From positions 62,001 to 126,000 of the forward strand of contig JBHOQS010000002.1 in NCBI GenBank assembly GCA_042408875.1: a stretch of 64,000 bases of DNA, in the 5' to 3' direction. Below, in pieces: positions 1 through 7,499 of the stretch (the stretch's first letter is position 1; each line of letters starts with the position of its first letter). The notes under the pieces are model-generated. The model was not told the DNA's origin and ran no database searches. It was given only the letters and a program-made list of their open reading frames with translations. The DNA is from JBHOQS01 sp042408875 (lineage in GTDB: Bacteria > Chloroflexota > UBA11872 > JBHOQS01). Made by a program: the position numbers and the translations under genes.

Positions 1-1552
1 GCCGTGCGAGGTACTCCTCCAGCGGCTCGTCTTTGGGCGCTTCCGCCGCGTAAGTCTCTAGTAGCCTCGCAATACCGCGAAACGCCTCTGAGACAGGGAC
101 CTCGAGCGCGACCCAGCGTGCCAGCCGGCCTTGTCCGGGGGCTCCACCGACAGCAACGTCGAAGGCCTCGAAGTACGACTCCTCATCTTTACCAAGCGTC
201 GCTCGCAGGCCGACATGCCCGACATGGATCTGTGCGCACGCCGCCTTGCAGCCGCTCAGATGCAGGCGCAGCCCCTCGAGTCGCGCCTGAGCACGCGACG
301 ACAGGTTCGCTTGCAGAAACTGGATCGACTCCAATCCTTTGGCCTTCACGTTGAAAATGCCGAACTTGCAGAACGGTGCGCTCGTGCAGGCCACCACCGC
401 TCGCTCGCCGGGGTGCGGGGAGGGCGAGTAACGCCCCAGCAGCGGCTGCTCGAGCAGCGCTTGCAGCCGGCCAGCCGTCACACCTGTCAGGATCATGTTC
501 TGGCGCTGGGTAATCCGCAGTTCACCATCGCCATAGTCGCGGGCCAGACGCGCAATTTCGATGAGTTCATCACCCGAGAGGCGTCCCACCGGCACGCTCA
601 GCCCTACATAGTTGAGCCCATCCTGCCGCTGCGGGCGGATACCTACGTGGTCGCAGGCCTGCCAGGTCGAACAGTCCTGACCAGCCGGGGGGAGGTTAGC
701 AGGCAGCCGGGCCAGCAGCTCTTCTTGCAACCGGGCCGGCCCCAGGGCGTGGACCAGCGCGCGAAAGCGGTTCACGGCCTTATGGGTATAGTCGCCCAGC
801 TCGCAGTAGAGACGCAGCGTGGCAAGGACCACGTCAAGCACGCGCTCGGAAGGCACAAATAGATCCAGCGGCGACGCGAGCCGGGGGTAATCGCTCAAAC
901 CGCCGCCGACCCACACGTGGAAACCTGGTGCCCCGTTGCGCCGCGCCGGAGTGAAAGCCAGGTCCTGGATACGCGCGAACACGCAATCGGTTGGGCACCC
1001 TGTGATGGCGATCTTGAACTTACGCGGGAGAAAGGCACTCACGTCCGGGTGGTCGAGCAAATACTGGTTGACCTCCTGTACAATCGGGGTAGCATCAACC
1101 ACCTCTCCCGGATCGATGCCCGCCACCGGACAGCTCGTGACGTTGCGTGCGGTGTCGCCACAGGCTTGCAATGAGGTGAGGCCAGCGCTCTCGAGGCGCT
1201 GCCACACCTCCGGCAGCGCCTCAAAGCGCAGCCAGTGAAGCTGAATGTCCTGCCGGGTAGTGAATTCGATGAAGCGGTCGGGTCCCTCCAGGGCAGGCGA
1301 TGGCTTGGCCGTGTACCGTCGCGCGATCTCGCCAATCACGACCGCCTGTTCCCACGTCAGCCGGCCACCCGGCAGGCGCAGGCGCAGCATGAAGAAGCCA
1401 TCCTGGCGATCGTCATACACGCCGGCAAGGCGGAGTTTGGCTACTGCGAGGGCGCCCTCCCGGCGTTCCACCTCCTCCCACCCCAGCGGCGCAAGCTCTC
1501 TGACGCGTACGAGGACCTGTCGTGGGGTATCGTCAGGGCTGAAATGGCTCAT
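1..1552 (-). CDS. Nitrite/sulfite reductase, siroheme/4Fe-4S type (3' end outside window)
   Basis: Reductase of the ferredoxin-dependent nitrite/sulfite reductase family, which carries out six-electron reduction of nitrite or sulfite at a siroheme coupled to a 4Fe-4S cluster in the cytoplasm. Reading the minus strand from ATG at 1552 gives an open frame of 517 codons with no stop before the window edge, so the C-terminus is missing. The N-terminal ferredoxin-like half contains FIEFTTRQDIQLHW and a GCPTDC stretch. The cluster/siroheme ligands are visible as ACTSAPFC (Cys-x5-Cys) and SGCKAAC (Cys-x3-Cys) about 80% along the visible part. These features define the family, but the substrate (nitrite or sulfite) cannot be decided from them. 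An AAAGG about 12 bases upstream may serve as ribosome binding site. Sulfur-handling genes lie at 10796-12260, which mildly favours sulfite. Confidence 0.88.
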   Translation of the reverse strand, partial: MSHFSPDDTPRQVLVRVRELAPLGWEEVERREGALAVAKLRLAGVYDDRQDGFFMLRLRLPGGRLTWEQAVVIGEIARRYTAKPSPALEGPDRFIEFTTRQDIQLHWLRFEALPEVWQRLESAGLTSLQACGDTARNVTSCPVAGIDPGEVVDATPIVQEVNQYLLDHPDVSAFLPRKFKIAITGCPTDCVFARIQDLAFTPARRNGAPGFHVWVGGGLSDYPRLASPLDLFVPSERVLDVVLATLRLYCELGDYTHKAVNRFRALVHALGPARLQEELLARLPANLPPAGQDCSTWQACDHVGIRPQRQDGLNYVGLSVPVGRLSGDELIEIARLARDYGDGELRITQRQNMILTGVTAGRLQALLEQPLLGRYSPSPHPGERAVVACTSAPFCKFGIFNVKAKGLESIQFLQANLSSRAQARLEGLRLHLSGCKAACAQIHVGHVGLRATLGKDEESYFEAFDVAVGGAPGQGRLARWVALEVPVSEAFRGIARLLETYAAEAPKDEPLEEYLAR

Positions 1553-1572
1553 TGAGGTCGCGCGCCTTTCGT

Positions 1573-1598
1573 CGCCAGGAGCGATTGTTTGCCTGGCG
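1573..1598. repeat. Inverted repeat in the leader of the nitrite/sulfite reductase gene
   Basis: Perfect 7-base arms (CGCCAGG / CCTGGCG) separated by 12 bases, 20 to 46 bases upstream of the reductase start codon at 1552. In the transcript this would be a leader hairpin; as DNA it could be an operator. No family assignment is possible from one copy. Confidence 0.4.
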
Positions 1599-1786
1599 GT
1601 CTAGTTGTAAATAGTGCTCCACAAAATCAACAATCCCATCCTACTCGGGTGTAGCAGGACAGCGCATCAGGGAAAACCCCGATCTTCTGCTGACCGGACA
1701 GGAGGGAGCAGACGAGAAGCAGGCTTCATGGGGCGCGGGCACCGGGGCGCGGGCCGTGCTCGCTGCACCGCGCCCCGAGGGAGACG

Positions 1787-2119
1787 TCACCCGAACAGCG
1801 CGCGCTTGCGCGCCTTCATCCGTTCGAACTCGCGGGTGAAGTCGGCGAGCACGTCGGGAGGAAGCGTACCTTGCGCCTCAAGGCGGCGCAGGAATTCCTG
1901 CTGCTGCGCCTCCGGCAGATCTGCGGCGTTCCAGCAGATGACGGCCACAGCCATCGCCCGCTCGGCCTCTTCCTCCGAGGTGGCCAGCTCTAGCAGCGGG
2001 CGCGCATATTCCCGGAGGGCCTCGGAGAGGCGTACCGGCCGGCCCTGCATGAGCACGACAGGCTCCTCGTTCGGCGGCTGCGACGGCCGGCCGGGCTCAG
2101 GAGACGTACGCTCGTTCAT
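1787..2119 (-). CDS. Small hypothetical acidic protein, 110 aa
   Basis: Unrecognised soluble protein of 110 aa, rich in Glu, Ala and Arg and predicted mostly helical, with no signal peptide, membrane segment or cysteine pair (one Cys). The start codon lies only 6 bases after the stop codon of the upstream oxidoreductase (2126-3187), so the two are almost certainly co-transcribed and probably translationally coupled. The N-terminal 20 residues are Pro/Glu-rich and likely disordered; residues 25-108 look like a compact helical domain ending in a basic patch (FERMKARKRALFG). It may be an accessory factor for the oxidoreductase, but that rests on position only. Confidence 0.6.
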   Translation of the reverse strand: MNERTSPEPGRPSQPPNEEPVVLMQGRPVRLSEALREYARPLLELATSEEEAERAMAVAVICWNAADLPEAQQQEFLRRLEAQGTLPPDVLADFTREFERMKARKRALFG

Positions 2120-2125
2120 ACGGCA

Positions 2126-3187
2126 TCACGGCTGGATCGGCTCGAACGGCAGGTCAATGGCTTTGCCCAGCTCCACCGAGCGGAAGATCGCTTCGGTCAT
2201 CTCCATGTACTTGAGCCCGTCCCAGAACGAGGGCGAGCCCGACCGCCCTTCACGGATTGCCTGGATGAAATCCTCCTCGACCGTCCAGGGCCGCGCTTCC
2301 TCCGGCGGGATGGGGATCTCGCGCAGTCCAGCCTCGTCGGCCCGCGCGCCGAAGATGGTGCCCGGATCGGTGGGATTGGCGATCTCGTACCGCAGGGTGC
2401 CATCGCTGCCGTAGATTTCGATGAAATTCTTGCCGGCGTGCCGGGCCACGCCACTCCACAGGAAGGTCGCCAGGGCGCCGTTCTCCATGGTCGCCACGGC
2501 CGAGACGGTATCAGGGCGATCAACGGGCGCGCGGCCGCCGTCGGCGGTGGGACGCTCCGGATAGAACGTCAGCGCCTGCGCTGTGACCTGCCGCGCGTAG
2601 CCCAGCCAGCGGTGGATCACTTCGATGCACATGCCGACGTCCAGGGTGTTCAGCCCGGAGATACGGCCGATCTGCCGCCAGTGCAGCGGCGTGTTCGGGT
2701 CAGCATAGGTCGGTGCGTATGACCGCACAACGACGTTCAGTGGCCGGCCGACGAACCCCTCGCGGAGCAGCCGCTGCATCACGCGGTCGCCGTACATCCA
2801 GTGCGGGGGCGGGCACAACATCGTCGTGCGGTCCGACTGCTGAGCGCACTCGAACATGCGCTTGGCATCGGCGTAGTCCATGGCCATACGCGCCTGGCAG
2901 AACACGTGTTTGCCGGCTGCCAGCGCGGCGCAGGTGATCTCCCGGTGCATGTACGGCTGGGTACCGATGAGGACGGTATCGATGCCGTCCCACTCCACGA
3001 GGTCACGCCAGTTGGTGAACTGACGCGGGATGCCGAGCTCCTGCGCGGCCCGGGCGGTCGACTCAGGAGTCGAGTTGCAGACAGCCATGATCTCCACGCC
3101 CGGTATCTTGCGCAGGCCCGGGATGTGGCGCTGGCGCACGATGCCGCCAGCGCCCACGATGCCGATGCGAATGGTATCCTGTGCCAC
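2126..3187 (-). CDS. Gfo/Idh/MocA family NAD(P)-dependent sugar oxidoreductase
   Basis: Predicted cytoplasmic dehydrogenase of 353 aa acting on a sugar, inositol or related polyol. The N-terminus has the Rossmann glycine motif GIVGAGGIVRQRHIPGL. It is followed by the family pattern around residues 60-105 (DTVLIGTQPYMHREI, ALAAGKHVFCQARMAM), in which the usual EKP motif reads CQA, a departure from the catalytic-Lys consensus. The C-terminal half carries the alpha/beta GFO_IDH_MocA domain. I chose the GTG at 3187 because AGGAGG lies 6 bases upstream and the protein then begins directly at the Rossmann strand; a longer in-frame extension up to 3325 would run into the promoter and the tRNA promoter region. 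It heads a two-gene unit with the 110-aa protein. The altered EKP motif could indicate a different activity within the family. Confidence 0.85.
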   Translation of the reverse strand: MAQDTIRIGIVGAGGIVRQRHIPGLRKIPGVEIMAVCNSTPESTARAAQELGIPRQFTNWRDLVEWDGIDTVLIGTQPYMHREITCAALAAGKHVFCQARMAMDYADAKRMFECAQQSDRTTMLCPPPHWMYGDRVMQRLLREGFVGRPLNVVVRSYAPTYADPNTPLHWRQIGRISGLNTLDVGMCIEVIHRWLGYARQVTAQALTFYPERPTADGGRAPVDRPDTVSAVATMENGALATFLWSGVARHAGKNFIEIYGSDGTLRYEIANPTDPGTIFGARADEAGLREIPIPPEEARPWTVEEDFIQAIREGRSGSPSFWDGLKYMEMTEAIFRSVELGKAIDLPFEPIQP

Positions 3188-3227
3188 GTCACGCCTCCTG
3201 TGTGGGGTCGTGTTGCTCCTGGCGGGC

Positions 3228-3256
3228 ATACTAGCACAGCCCACTGGCCGGCTCAA
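3228..3256 (-). promoter_or_regulatory. Sigma-70-type promoter of the Gfo/Idh/MocA operon
   Basis: On the minus strand TTGAGC (3251-3256) and TAGTAT (3228-3233) are separated by 17 bases. This places the transcription start about 35 bases upstream of the GTG start and supports that start choice. Confidence 0.6.
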
Positions 3257-3277
3257 ACGCCGCCAGGCCTGTGCGGC

Positions 3278-3307
3278 TTGACGCACCTTCCTGCGTCCGG
3301 CTACACT
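3278..3307 (+). promoter_or_regulatory. Sigma-70-type promoter of tRNA-Arg
   Basis: TTGACG (3278-3283), an 18-base spacer and TACACT (3302-3307). The mature tRNA begins 21 bases after the -10 box, leaving a short 5' leader. The two divergent promoters at 3228-3256 and 3278-3307 are only 21 bases apart. Confidence 0.6.
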
Positions 3308-3327
3308 AAGGCTACGGTGGTGCACAC

Positions 3328-3401
3328 GCCCCGGTAGCTCAGCGGATCAGAGCGCTTGACTTCGGATCAAGAGGTCGCGGGTTCGAATCCTGCCCGGGGT
3401 G
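3328..3401 (+). tRNA. tRNA-Arg (anticodon TCG)
   Basis: A cloverleaf can be folded by hand: acceptor GCCCCGG paired with CCGGGGT (first pair G-T), D stem GCTC/GAGC, anticodon stem CTTGA/TCAAG with 7-base loop CTTCGGA (T33, anticodon TCG), and T arm GCGGG-TTCGAAT-CCTGC. The discriminator is G and the CCA end is not encoded (CCC follows). It reads CGA arginine codons. Length is 74 bases. Open frames crossing this gene on the minus strand are artefacts of tRNA sequence. Confidence 0.93.
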
Positions 3402-3405
3402 CCCG

Positions 3406-3447
3406 TTTTCCTTTCCTTCTTCCTTCTCTTCCTCTTCCTTCTCTTCT
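3406..3447 (+). other. 42-base uninterrupted pyrimidine tract after the tRNA
   Basis: All 42 bases are C or T, in irregular TTCC/TTCT units starting with TTTT, 4 bases after the tRNA 3' end. It could act as a terminator tract or processing region for the tRNA precursor. No preceding hairpin other than the tRNA itself is visible. Confidence 0.5.
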
Positions 3448-3521
3448 GGATCTCCCTGCGTGTGCCGAGCCGGGCGCGGCGCATGTGCCGCTCCTGCCTT
3501 GGCGTCTTGATTCATACTGCT

Positions 3522-3656
3522 GCACAATGAACAAGGGTAGCGCAGGCGTCTCTTCGTTCCGCCTGCTCTGCCTTCCGGCGCGCTTCAGGGGGCTGAGAGC
3601 CGGTACGAGCCGCTGCCCTACCTGAGCGAACGCATACCAGCGCTTCTCATCTGTGC
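3522..3656 (+). ncRNA. TPP (THI-box) riboswitch-like RNA with altered P4/P5 arm
   Basis: The order of conserved THI-box elements is present. CTGAGA lies at 3593-3598, CCTGA at 3621-3625, and exactly 8 bases later ATACCAGCG at 3634-3642, the spacing of the family consensus. Helices can be drawn: P1 GCACA-ATGA (3522-3530) with TCAT-C-TGTGC (3647-3656, one bulge); P2 GGGTAGCG (3535-3542) with CGCTGCCC (3611-3618, one G-U pair); P3 CCGCCTG (3559-3565) with CAGGGGG (3586-3592, one mismatch) directly before CTGAGA. In known TPP riboswitches the CTGAGA arm binds the pyrimidine and the P4/P5 arm binds the pyrophosphate. Here the GG of P5 is replaced (GCGAACGC between CCTGA and ATACC) and the final AGGGA is lost, so the second arm is abnormal. 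The gene downstream (3742) is a membrane protein, not a recognised thiamine gene. It may be a relic or a variant aptamer. Confidence 0.45.
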
Positions 3657-3741
3657 TACACTGGTCGCAGTGGAATGTGGCGGCCACTGCACCTCACGCA
3701 GCGGGAAAATCCAGGAACGAAACAAAACCGGATGGGGAGCG

Positions 3742-4323
3742 ATGGCACAGCGTGACGCCGTGGCGCGGCTACGGCTGTGGCAGCCGTTCACCGGGCGTGG
3801 CGGCTATCTCCAGACACCTGTGCCGCCCGGCGTAACGGTGTTCGAGCTCAGGCAAGGGGCCATCCGCCTCCGCCTGAGCCTGGCGCTGGCCCTAGGGGGC
3901 GCGGCACTGCTGGGGCTCTCCACCGCGCTGTACGCCGGGGGCGACAGCATGCTCGCACTGGCGCCGGTCATGGTGGTGGGTGCGCTCCAGGTCGTCCTGG
4001 GGATCGCCCTGCCGCTGCTGCTTCAGCTGCTGGGTGTCTACCAGGACGCGCGGGTGTTGCTGACGGCGGACGGTGTCGTCTACCAGACGCCCACGCGGGA
4101 GCTACGCGCAGGCTGGCGTGAGATCACCGGCTTGACCCTGGCACGGTACCCGGATCAGCACGGCGCTCCGTACGAGGTACTCACCGTCGCAACGACCAGA
4201 GGAGACTTTAGCATCACACCGTCGCCACGGTGGACACCGCCGGTCCGTACGTTGCTTCGGCAGCTCCAGGAGCGCACCGACCTGCGCCTGACCCGGCAGG
4301 ACTTCACCGCCGCGTCGGCGTGA
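3742..4323 (+). CDS. Membrane protein with two TM segments and C-terminal PH-like domain
   Basis: 193-aa protein of unknown function. Residues about 45-65 and 75-100 form two hydrophobic helices (LALALGGAALLGLSTALYAG; a longer one containing VVLGIALPLLLQLLGV). A cytoplasmic domain follows with short beta strands (RVLLTADGVVYQTP, GWREITGLTLARY, YEVLTVATTRGDFSITP) in the style of bacterial PH-like domains. ATG 3742 is preceded by GGGGAG; longer in-frame starts would extend into the riboswitch-like RNA. The 3' end overlaps the convergent 53-aa gene by 20 bases. A link to thiamine is suggested only by the upstream RNA and is weak. Confidence 0.6.
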   Translation: MAQRDAVARLRLWQPFTGRGGYLQTPVPPGVTVFELRQGAIRLRLSLALALGGAALLGLSTALYAGGDSMLALAPVMVVGALQVVLGIALPLLLQLLGVYQDARVLLTADGVVYQTPTRELRAGWREITGLTLARYPDQHGAPYEVLTVATTRGDFSITPSPRWTPPVRTLLRQLQERTDLRLTRQDFTAASA

Positions 4324-4465
4324 GCAGCCACTCCAGGAGCTGGATGCCGATCAGCGTCAGGATCAGGGCCGACACAAACAGGAAGAGGCTGGTCGCGGCC
4401 AAGTAGAGCCGTGGATGCTTCTCAGCCCACTCGCGCATCGAGCGGGGTCGCCGTCGCCTAGCCAT
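4304..4465 (-). CDS. Small single-pass membrane protein, 53 aa
   Basis: Predicted 53-aa protein with a basic N-terminus (MARRRRPRSMREWAEKHPR), one hydrophobic helix at about residues 23-47 (LAATSLFLFVSALILTLIGI) and a short charged tail. Topology by the positive-inside rule is N-in. I placed the start at ATG 4465; a longer frame to 4603 would give an unlikely Arg/Ser-rich extension. It converges on and overlaps the end of the preceding membrane protein. No family recognised; small genes like this are easily miscalled. Confidence 0.45.
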   Translation of the reverse strand: MARRRRPRSMREWAEKHPRLYLAATSLFLFVSALILTLIGIQLLEWLLTPTRR

Positions 4466-4472
4466 CGTTGTG

Positions 4473-4491
4473 CTGTCGACTGTACCGACAG
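4473..4491. promoter_or_regulatory. Inverted repeat just upstream of the 53-aa membrane protein
   Basis: CTGTCG and CGACAG flank a 7-base loop, 7 bases upstream of the ATG at 4465. It could be an operator or a hairpin controlling translation of the small gene. Confidence 0.3.
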
Positions 4492-4530
4492 TACACCAGG
4501 CTGTCAAGGACGTGGACCTGAGGAGACACT

Positions 4531-4563
4531 TTCTGCTCCCGCGCTGCGAGCGCGGGGGCAGAA
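4531..4563. repeat. REP-like palindrome
   Basis: Long hairpin with outer arms TTCTGC/GCAGAA and inner arms CCCGCGCT/AGCGCGGG around GCG, followed by a GAGTGAGGGC tail. It resembles the elements at 7500-7524 and 46991-47014, which have similar GC-rich arms and a GGGTGAGGG or GGGGTGGGG tail. Confidence 0.55.
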
Positions 4564-4589
4564 ACCGAGAGTGAGGGCTTCGCTCCGTC

Positions 4590-4892
4590 ATGCTCGCTCG
4601 CATCGTTGCCTGGCAGACCGACCCGCGCTATCGCGATGTCCTTACCCGGCTGCTGCGCGGCCAGGCTATCCCGCTGTACCACCGCGCGGGCTGTCGCGAG
4701 GTCTATGTGCTGCATGATGAGGCGTTCCGGTACTGGCGTATCCTGAGCTTCTGGGATGAGGAGGCGGCGCTGGCCGCGTTTCGGGCGTCGCCGGAGCAGC
4801 GGCAGCTCAGCGAGCGCTTGCGCGATTTCTTCGCTGGCCCGCATGAAGATCGCACCTTCGTTGTGCTGGAACCGGCGCCGGGAGGGATCTGA
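4590..4892 (+). CDS. Dimeric alpha/beta-barrel (ABM-like) protein, 100 aa
   Basis: Small soluble protein of 100 aa resembling antibiotic-biosynthesis-monooxygenase (ABM)-type ferredoxin-like folds: MLARIVAWQTDPRYRDVL opening, a second strand REVYVLHDEAFRYWRILSFWDEE, then a helix with ASPEQRQLSERLRDFFAG and a final strand FVVLEP. Proteins of this fold act as small monooxygenases, heme-degrading enzymes or unknown-function dimers; no catalytic residues can be assigned. The gene starts 27 bases after the REP-like palindrome and has no obvious Shine-Dalgarno sequence, so the start is uncertain. It is alone on its strand before the ABC binding protein. Fold assignment is from pattern only. Confidence 0.55.
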   Translation: MLARIVAWQTDPRYRDVLTRLLRGQAIPLYHRAGCREVYVLHDEAFRYWRILSFWDEEAALAAFRASPEQRQLSERLRDFFAGPHEDRTFVVLEPAPGGI

Positions 4893-4949
4893 TCACCCTC
4901 TACCGGATCGCACGACGGAGAGATCGCAGGGTGTGGAACAGAGAGACGC

Positions 4950-5030
4950 AGAATAGAATTTAAAGTTTTGAGTAATTTGATTTGAGGAGAACACAAAGAG
5001 CAAGAAAAGCGTATACTCTTCGAAGGCACT
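4950..5030 (+). promoter_or_regulatory. AT-rich leader/promoter region of the binding-protein gene
   Basis: An AT-rich stretch in otherwise GC-rich DNA, with TATACT at 5012-5017 as a plausible -10 box. No convincing -35 box at 16-18 bases is present, so an activator may be needed. Similar AT-rich leaders precede 20132 and 59940. Confidence 0.4.
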
Positions 5031-5082
5031 CTGATTGGTCTCCCATGCTGTTCCTGGATCTGCTGTTCCTGGAGGTGCTGAG

Positions 5083-6462
5083 ATGGTGAGAATCTCCTCT
5101 GCCCCGTACGGGTCGCTAACCCGCCGCAGCCTGCTGCGCTGGTCGCTGGCCGCGCCTGCCGCGCTGGCTGCCTGCCAGCCCCGCCAGCAGCGGCCCCAGC
5201 AGAGCGCTGGACCCAAGCAGCAGGTGACACTGATATGGAGCTCCTGGGCCACCGACGACTACGGCAAGTTCCGTGAGCAGGAGCGCATCGATATCTGGAT
5301 GCAGAAGCATCCGGATTCCGGCATCACGGTGGAGATGGCCAACTTCCCCAGCGGGGAGTACAAGGAAAAGGTCCTGGCCCAGCTCGCCGGGGGCGTTGGC
5401 CCCGATGTCTTCCGCCTGGGCTGGTCGGATGTGTTCCCCTTCATGGAGGGCGGCCAGATCGCTGAGCTCGACCCCTGGTTTAAGAAATTCAAAGACTCCT
5501 GGATGAGCCGTCCCGACCTGAAGAAGTGGATCATTGACGGCGCCCGCTACCGCGGCAAGCTCTACGGCACGCCTATGGGCGGCGACATGAGCTCGATGTT
5601 CCTGAACAAGACCCTCCTCGAGCGAGAAGGCATCCCGGCGCCGACCATCGGCTACCGCGATGCGGCGTACAAGGACTGGACTTTCGAGCGTGTGCTGGAC
5701 TACACCCGGCGCCTGACCAAGCGCAGTGGCGATGCCGTCACGCAGTACGGCATCGACGTGTCCTACGGCAGCGGCAATCCGTTCAGTCTGGTGGAGTCGT
5801 TCGGCGGCCGCACCTTGTCAGACAAATGGGACGAGTTTCTGTGGCATGAGGAGCCGGCGGTGCGCGCCTGGCAGTGGCTGGCCGACCTGCGGCTGGTGCA
5901 TCGCGTGGCGCCGACGCCGGAGGAAAGCCGCGCCTTCAATTTCGTAAACGGCACGCTGGGCATGGCCTGGACCCTCGTCTCGCAGCTCACCTATCGCACG
6001 CAGGATGTGCGCGATACCTTTGACTGGGACCAGGCACCCTGGCCGCACGCCGAGGGGAAGGACGTCAAAGTGATGTTCTGGTACAGTGCCTGGGTGATGA
6101 ACCAGGCTACAAAGTATCCGGAAGAGGCTTTCACTTGGCTGCATCACATCAGCGGGCCAGAGGGCACCATCCCCGGCGTCGAGCTTGGCTGGGAGCTGCC
6201 GCTGTTCAAGGAGCTGGACGCGCGCTATAACAAGCGCATCGCCGAGTGGAAGAAGAACATCAAGCCGCCACTGGAGGGACTGGACTTCGCCATCAGGCGG
6301 CACTATTATCATCATCCCAAGTGGAGCGAGCTGTGGAGCAAGTATGTTGGCCCAGCGCTCTCCGATATCGTCACTGGTAAAGCCCCGGCGGCGCAGAAGC
6401 TGCGCGAGATCAAGCCGTCGGTTGACGAGCTGCTCAAGCAGGGCGCGGCGCTGATGCAGTGA
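5083..6462 (+). CDS. ABC transporter solute-binding lipoprotein, sugar type
   Basis: Extracellular family 1 solute-binding protein of 459 aa, expected to capture a sugar or oligosaccharide outside the membrane for an ABC importer. The N-terminus has a twin-arginine-like signal (LTRRSLLRWSLAAPAALAA) ending at the lipobox Ala-Ala-Cys (C near residue 31), then a typical Gln/Pro-rich linker. Domain I begins VTLIWSSWATDDY and the GGVGPDVFRLGWSDVFPFMEGG block matches the family. I chose ATG 5083 because GGAGG lies 7 bases upstream; the upstream in-frame ATG at 5035 lacks one. No permease follows: the next gene, 9 bases on, is an SDR dehydrogenase, so the permeases must be encoded elsewhere or it shares those at 18082-19996. 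Confidence 0.88.
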   Translation: MVRISSAPYGSLTRRSLLRWSLAAPAALAACQPRQQRPQQSAGPKQQVTLIWSSWATDDYGKFREQERIDIWMQKHPDSGITVEMANFPSGEYKEKVLAQLAGGVGPDVFRLGWSDVFPFMEGGQIAELDPWFKKFKDSWMSRPDLKKWIIDGARYRGKLYGTPMGGDMSSMFLNKTLLEREGIPAPTIGYRDAAYKDWTFERVLDYTRRLTKRSGDAVTQYGIDVSYGSGNPFSLVESFGGRTLSDKWDEFLWHEEPAVRAWQWLADLRLVHRVAPTPEESRAFNFVNGTLGMAWTLVSQLTYRTQDVRDTFDWDQAPWPHAEGKDVKVMFWYSAWVMNQATKYPEEAFTWLHHISGPEGTIPGVELGWELPLFKELDARYNKRIAEWKKNIKPPLEGLDFAIRRHYYHHPKWSELWSKYVGPALSDIVTGKAPAAQKLREIKPSVDELLKQGAALMQ

Positions 6463-6471
6463 GGACCAGAG

Positions 6472-7200
6472 ATGCGGTTACAGGGCAAGACAGCGATCGT
6501 CGCCGGGGCAGGCGGCGGGATGGGGCGCGCTGTGCCGGCGCTCTTCGCCCGCGAGGGAGCGCGGGTGCTGCTGGTCGCGCGGCGGCGCGAGCCGCTGGAG
6601 GAGCTGGCCGGAGAGATCCGCGCCCGTGGGGGCGAGGCGCACGTGGTCACTGCCGACCTCTCCACGCGTGCCGGTGCTGAAGCGATGGCCGCTGCGGCGC
6701 TGGACGCCTTTGGCCGCATCGACGTGCTGTACAACAATCTGGGCGACGCGGCGGCCTCGGGCGTCCCGCCACACGAGACCAGCGATGAGGACTGGGAATA
6801 CCTGGTACGCATTAACCTGGGCTGCGCCTTTCTGGTCTCGCGGGCAGTGCTGCCAGCGATGCTGCGGCAGGGCAGCGGCTCGATCATTCATGCTTCAGCA
6901 GCGCAGCACGTGCGCCTGCACGCCAACGCCGGGTATAGCGCCGCGAAAGCTGGCCTGATCGAGCTCTGCCGCCGTCTGGCGCGGGAGTATCGGCCACATG
7001 GCATCCGGGTAAACTGCATCTGCCCTGGGAGCATCGGCGGCTCCCGCGGGGCGGCAGACTTCGATCCCCCACCGGCAACGCTGGTCCGTCTGGCTCACCC
7101 GGCTGATGTCGCCTACGCCGCGCTCTACTTCGCCTCCGACGAGTCAGCCTGGGTCACTGGCCAGGTCCTTGAAGTAGACGGCGGCGCCAGCCTGGGGTAA
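6472..7200 (+). CDS. Short-chain dehydrogenase/reductase (SDR)
   Basis: Classical SDR of 242 aa, an NAD(P)-dependent oxidoreductase of the cytoplasm. Visible motifs are the cofactor loop AGAGGGMG near residues 11-18, NNLG in place of NNAG near residue 87, a serine in HASAAQ near residue 138, the catalytic pair Tyr-Ser-Ala-Ala-Lys near residue 153, and the C-terminal DGGASLG. An Arg-rich segment after the second strand (VARRREP) favours NADPH. It lies 9 bases downstream of the binding-protein gene, so the two form an operon and the substrate is probably the imported sugar or its product. The exact substrate cannot be read from sequence. Confidence 0.85.
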   Translation: MRLQGKTAIVAGAGGGMGRAVPALFAREGARVLLVARRREPLEELAGEIRARGGEAHVVTADLSTRAGAEAMAAAALDAFGRIDVLYNNLGDAAASGVPPHETSDEDWEYLVRINLGCAFLVSRAVLPAMLRQGSGSIIHASAAQHVRLHANAGYSAAKAGLIELCRRLAREYRPHGIRVNCICPGSIGGSRGAADFDPPPATLVRLAHPADVAYAALYFASDESAWVTGQVLEVDGGASLG

Positions 7201-7410
7201 GAGCCCGCCTCCCACCCTCTCGCCGGACTAGGATTTGGAGAGGCGAATAATCATTCCCCCTTACAGGGAGAGACCAGAGGCCGCTCGCCGAGCTGCTCCG
7301 GCGGGGCGACCCTATTCGCCCCTACAGCCCCTCCAGGGGGAGACCAGAGCTCAGGCCTGTGCCAGTCACGCCGGGCAGGCGCGACATCGCCTGTCTTTGC
7401 TTGCCTTTCA

Positions 7411-7455
7411 GGCCGCGCAGCAAGGCGACAGCTGACACTTTCCTGCTGCGCGGCC
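7411..7455. terminator. Bidirectional hairpin between convergent genes
   Basis: Twelve-base perfect arms with a 21-base loop and no U tract, located between convergent stop codons. It is a candidate terminator by position. Confidence 0.35.
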
Positions 7456-7499
7456 ATGTCACAAGCTAGCTCATGTCTATCCGGCCCTCGGCTCTTCTC

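Noticed and set aside
131..862. 243-codon plus-strand frame at the left end
   Set aside because: Antisense to the nitrite/sulfite reductase, whose cluster motifs are clear on the other strand.
3339..3687. Minus-strand open frames reading QDSNPRPLDPKSSAL and RAGFEPATS
   Set aside because: These are translations across the tRNA-Arg gene, a known false-positive pattern, and contain no further protein evidence.
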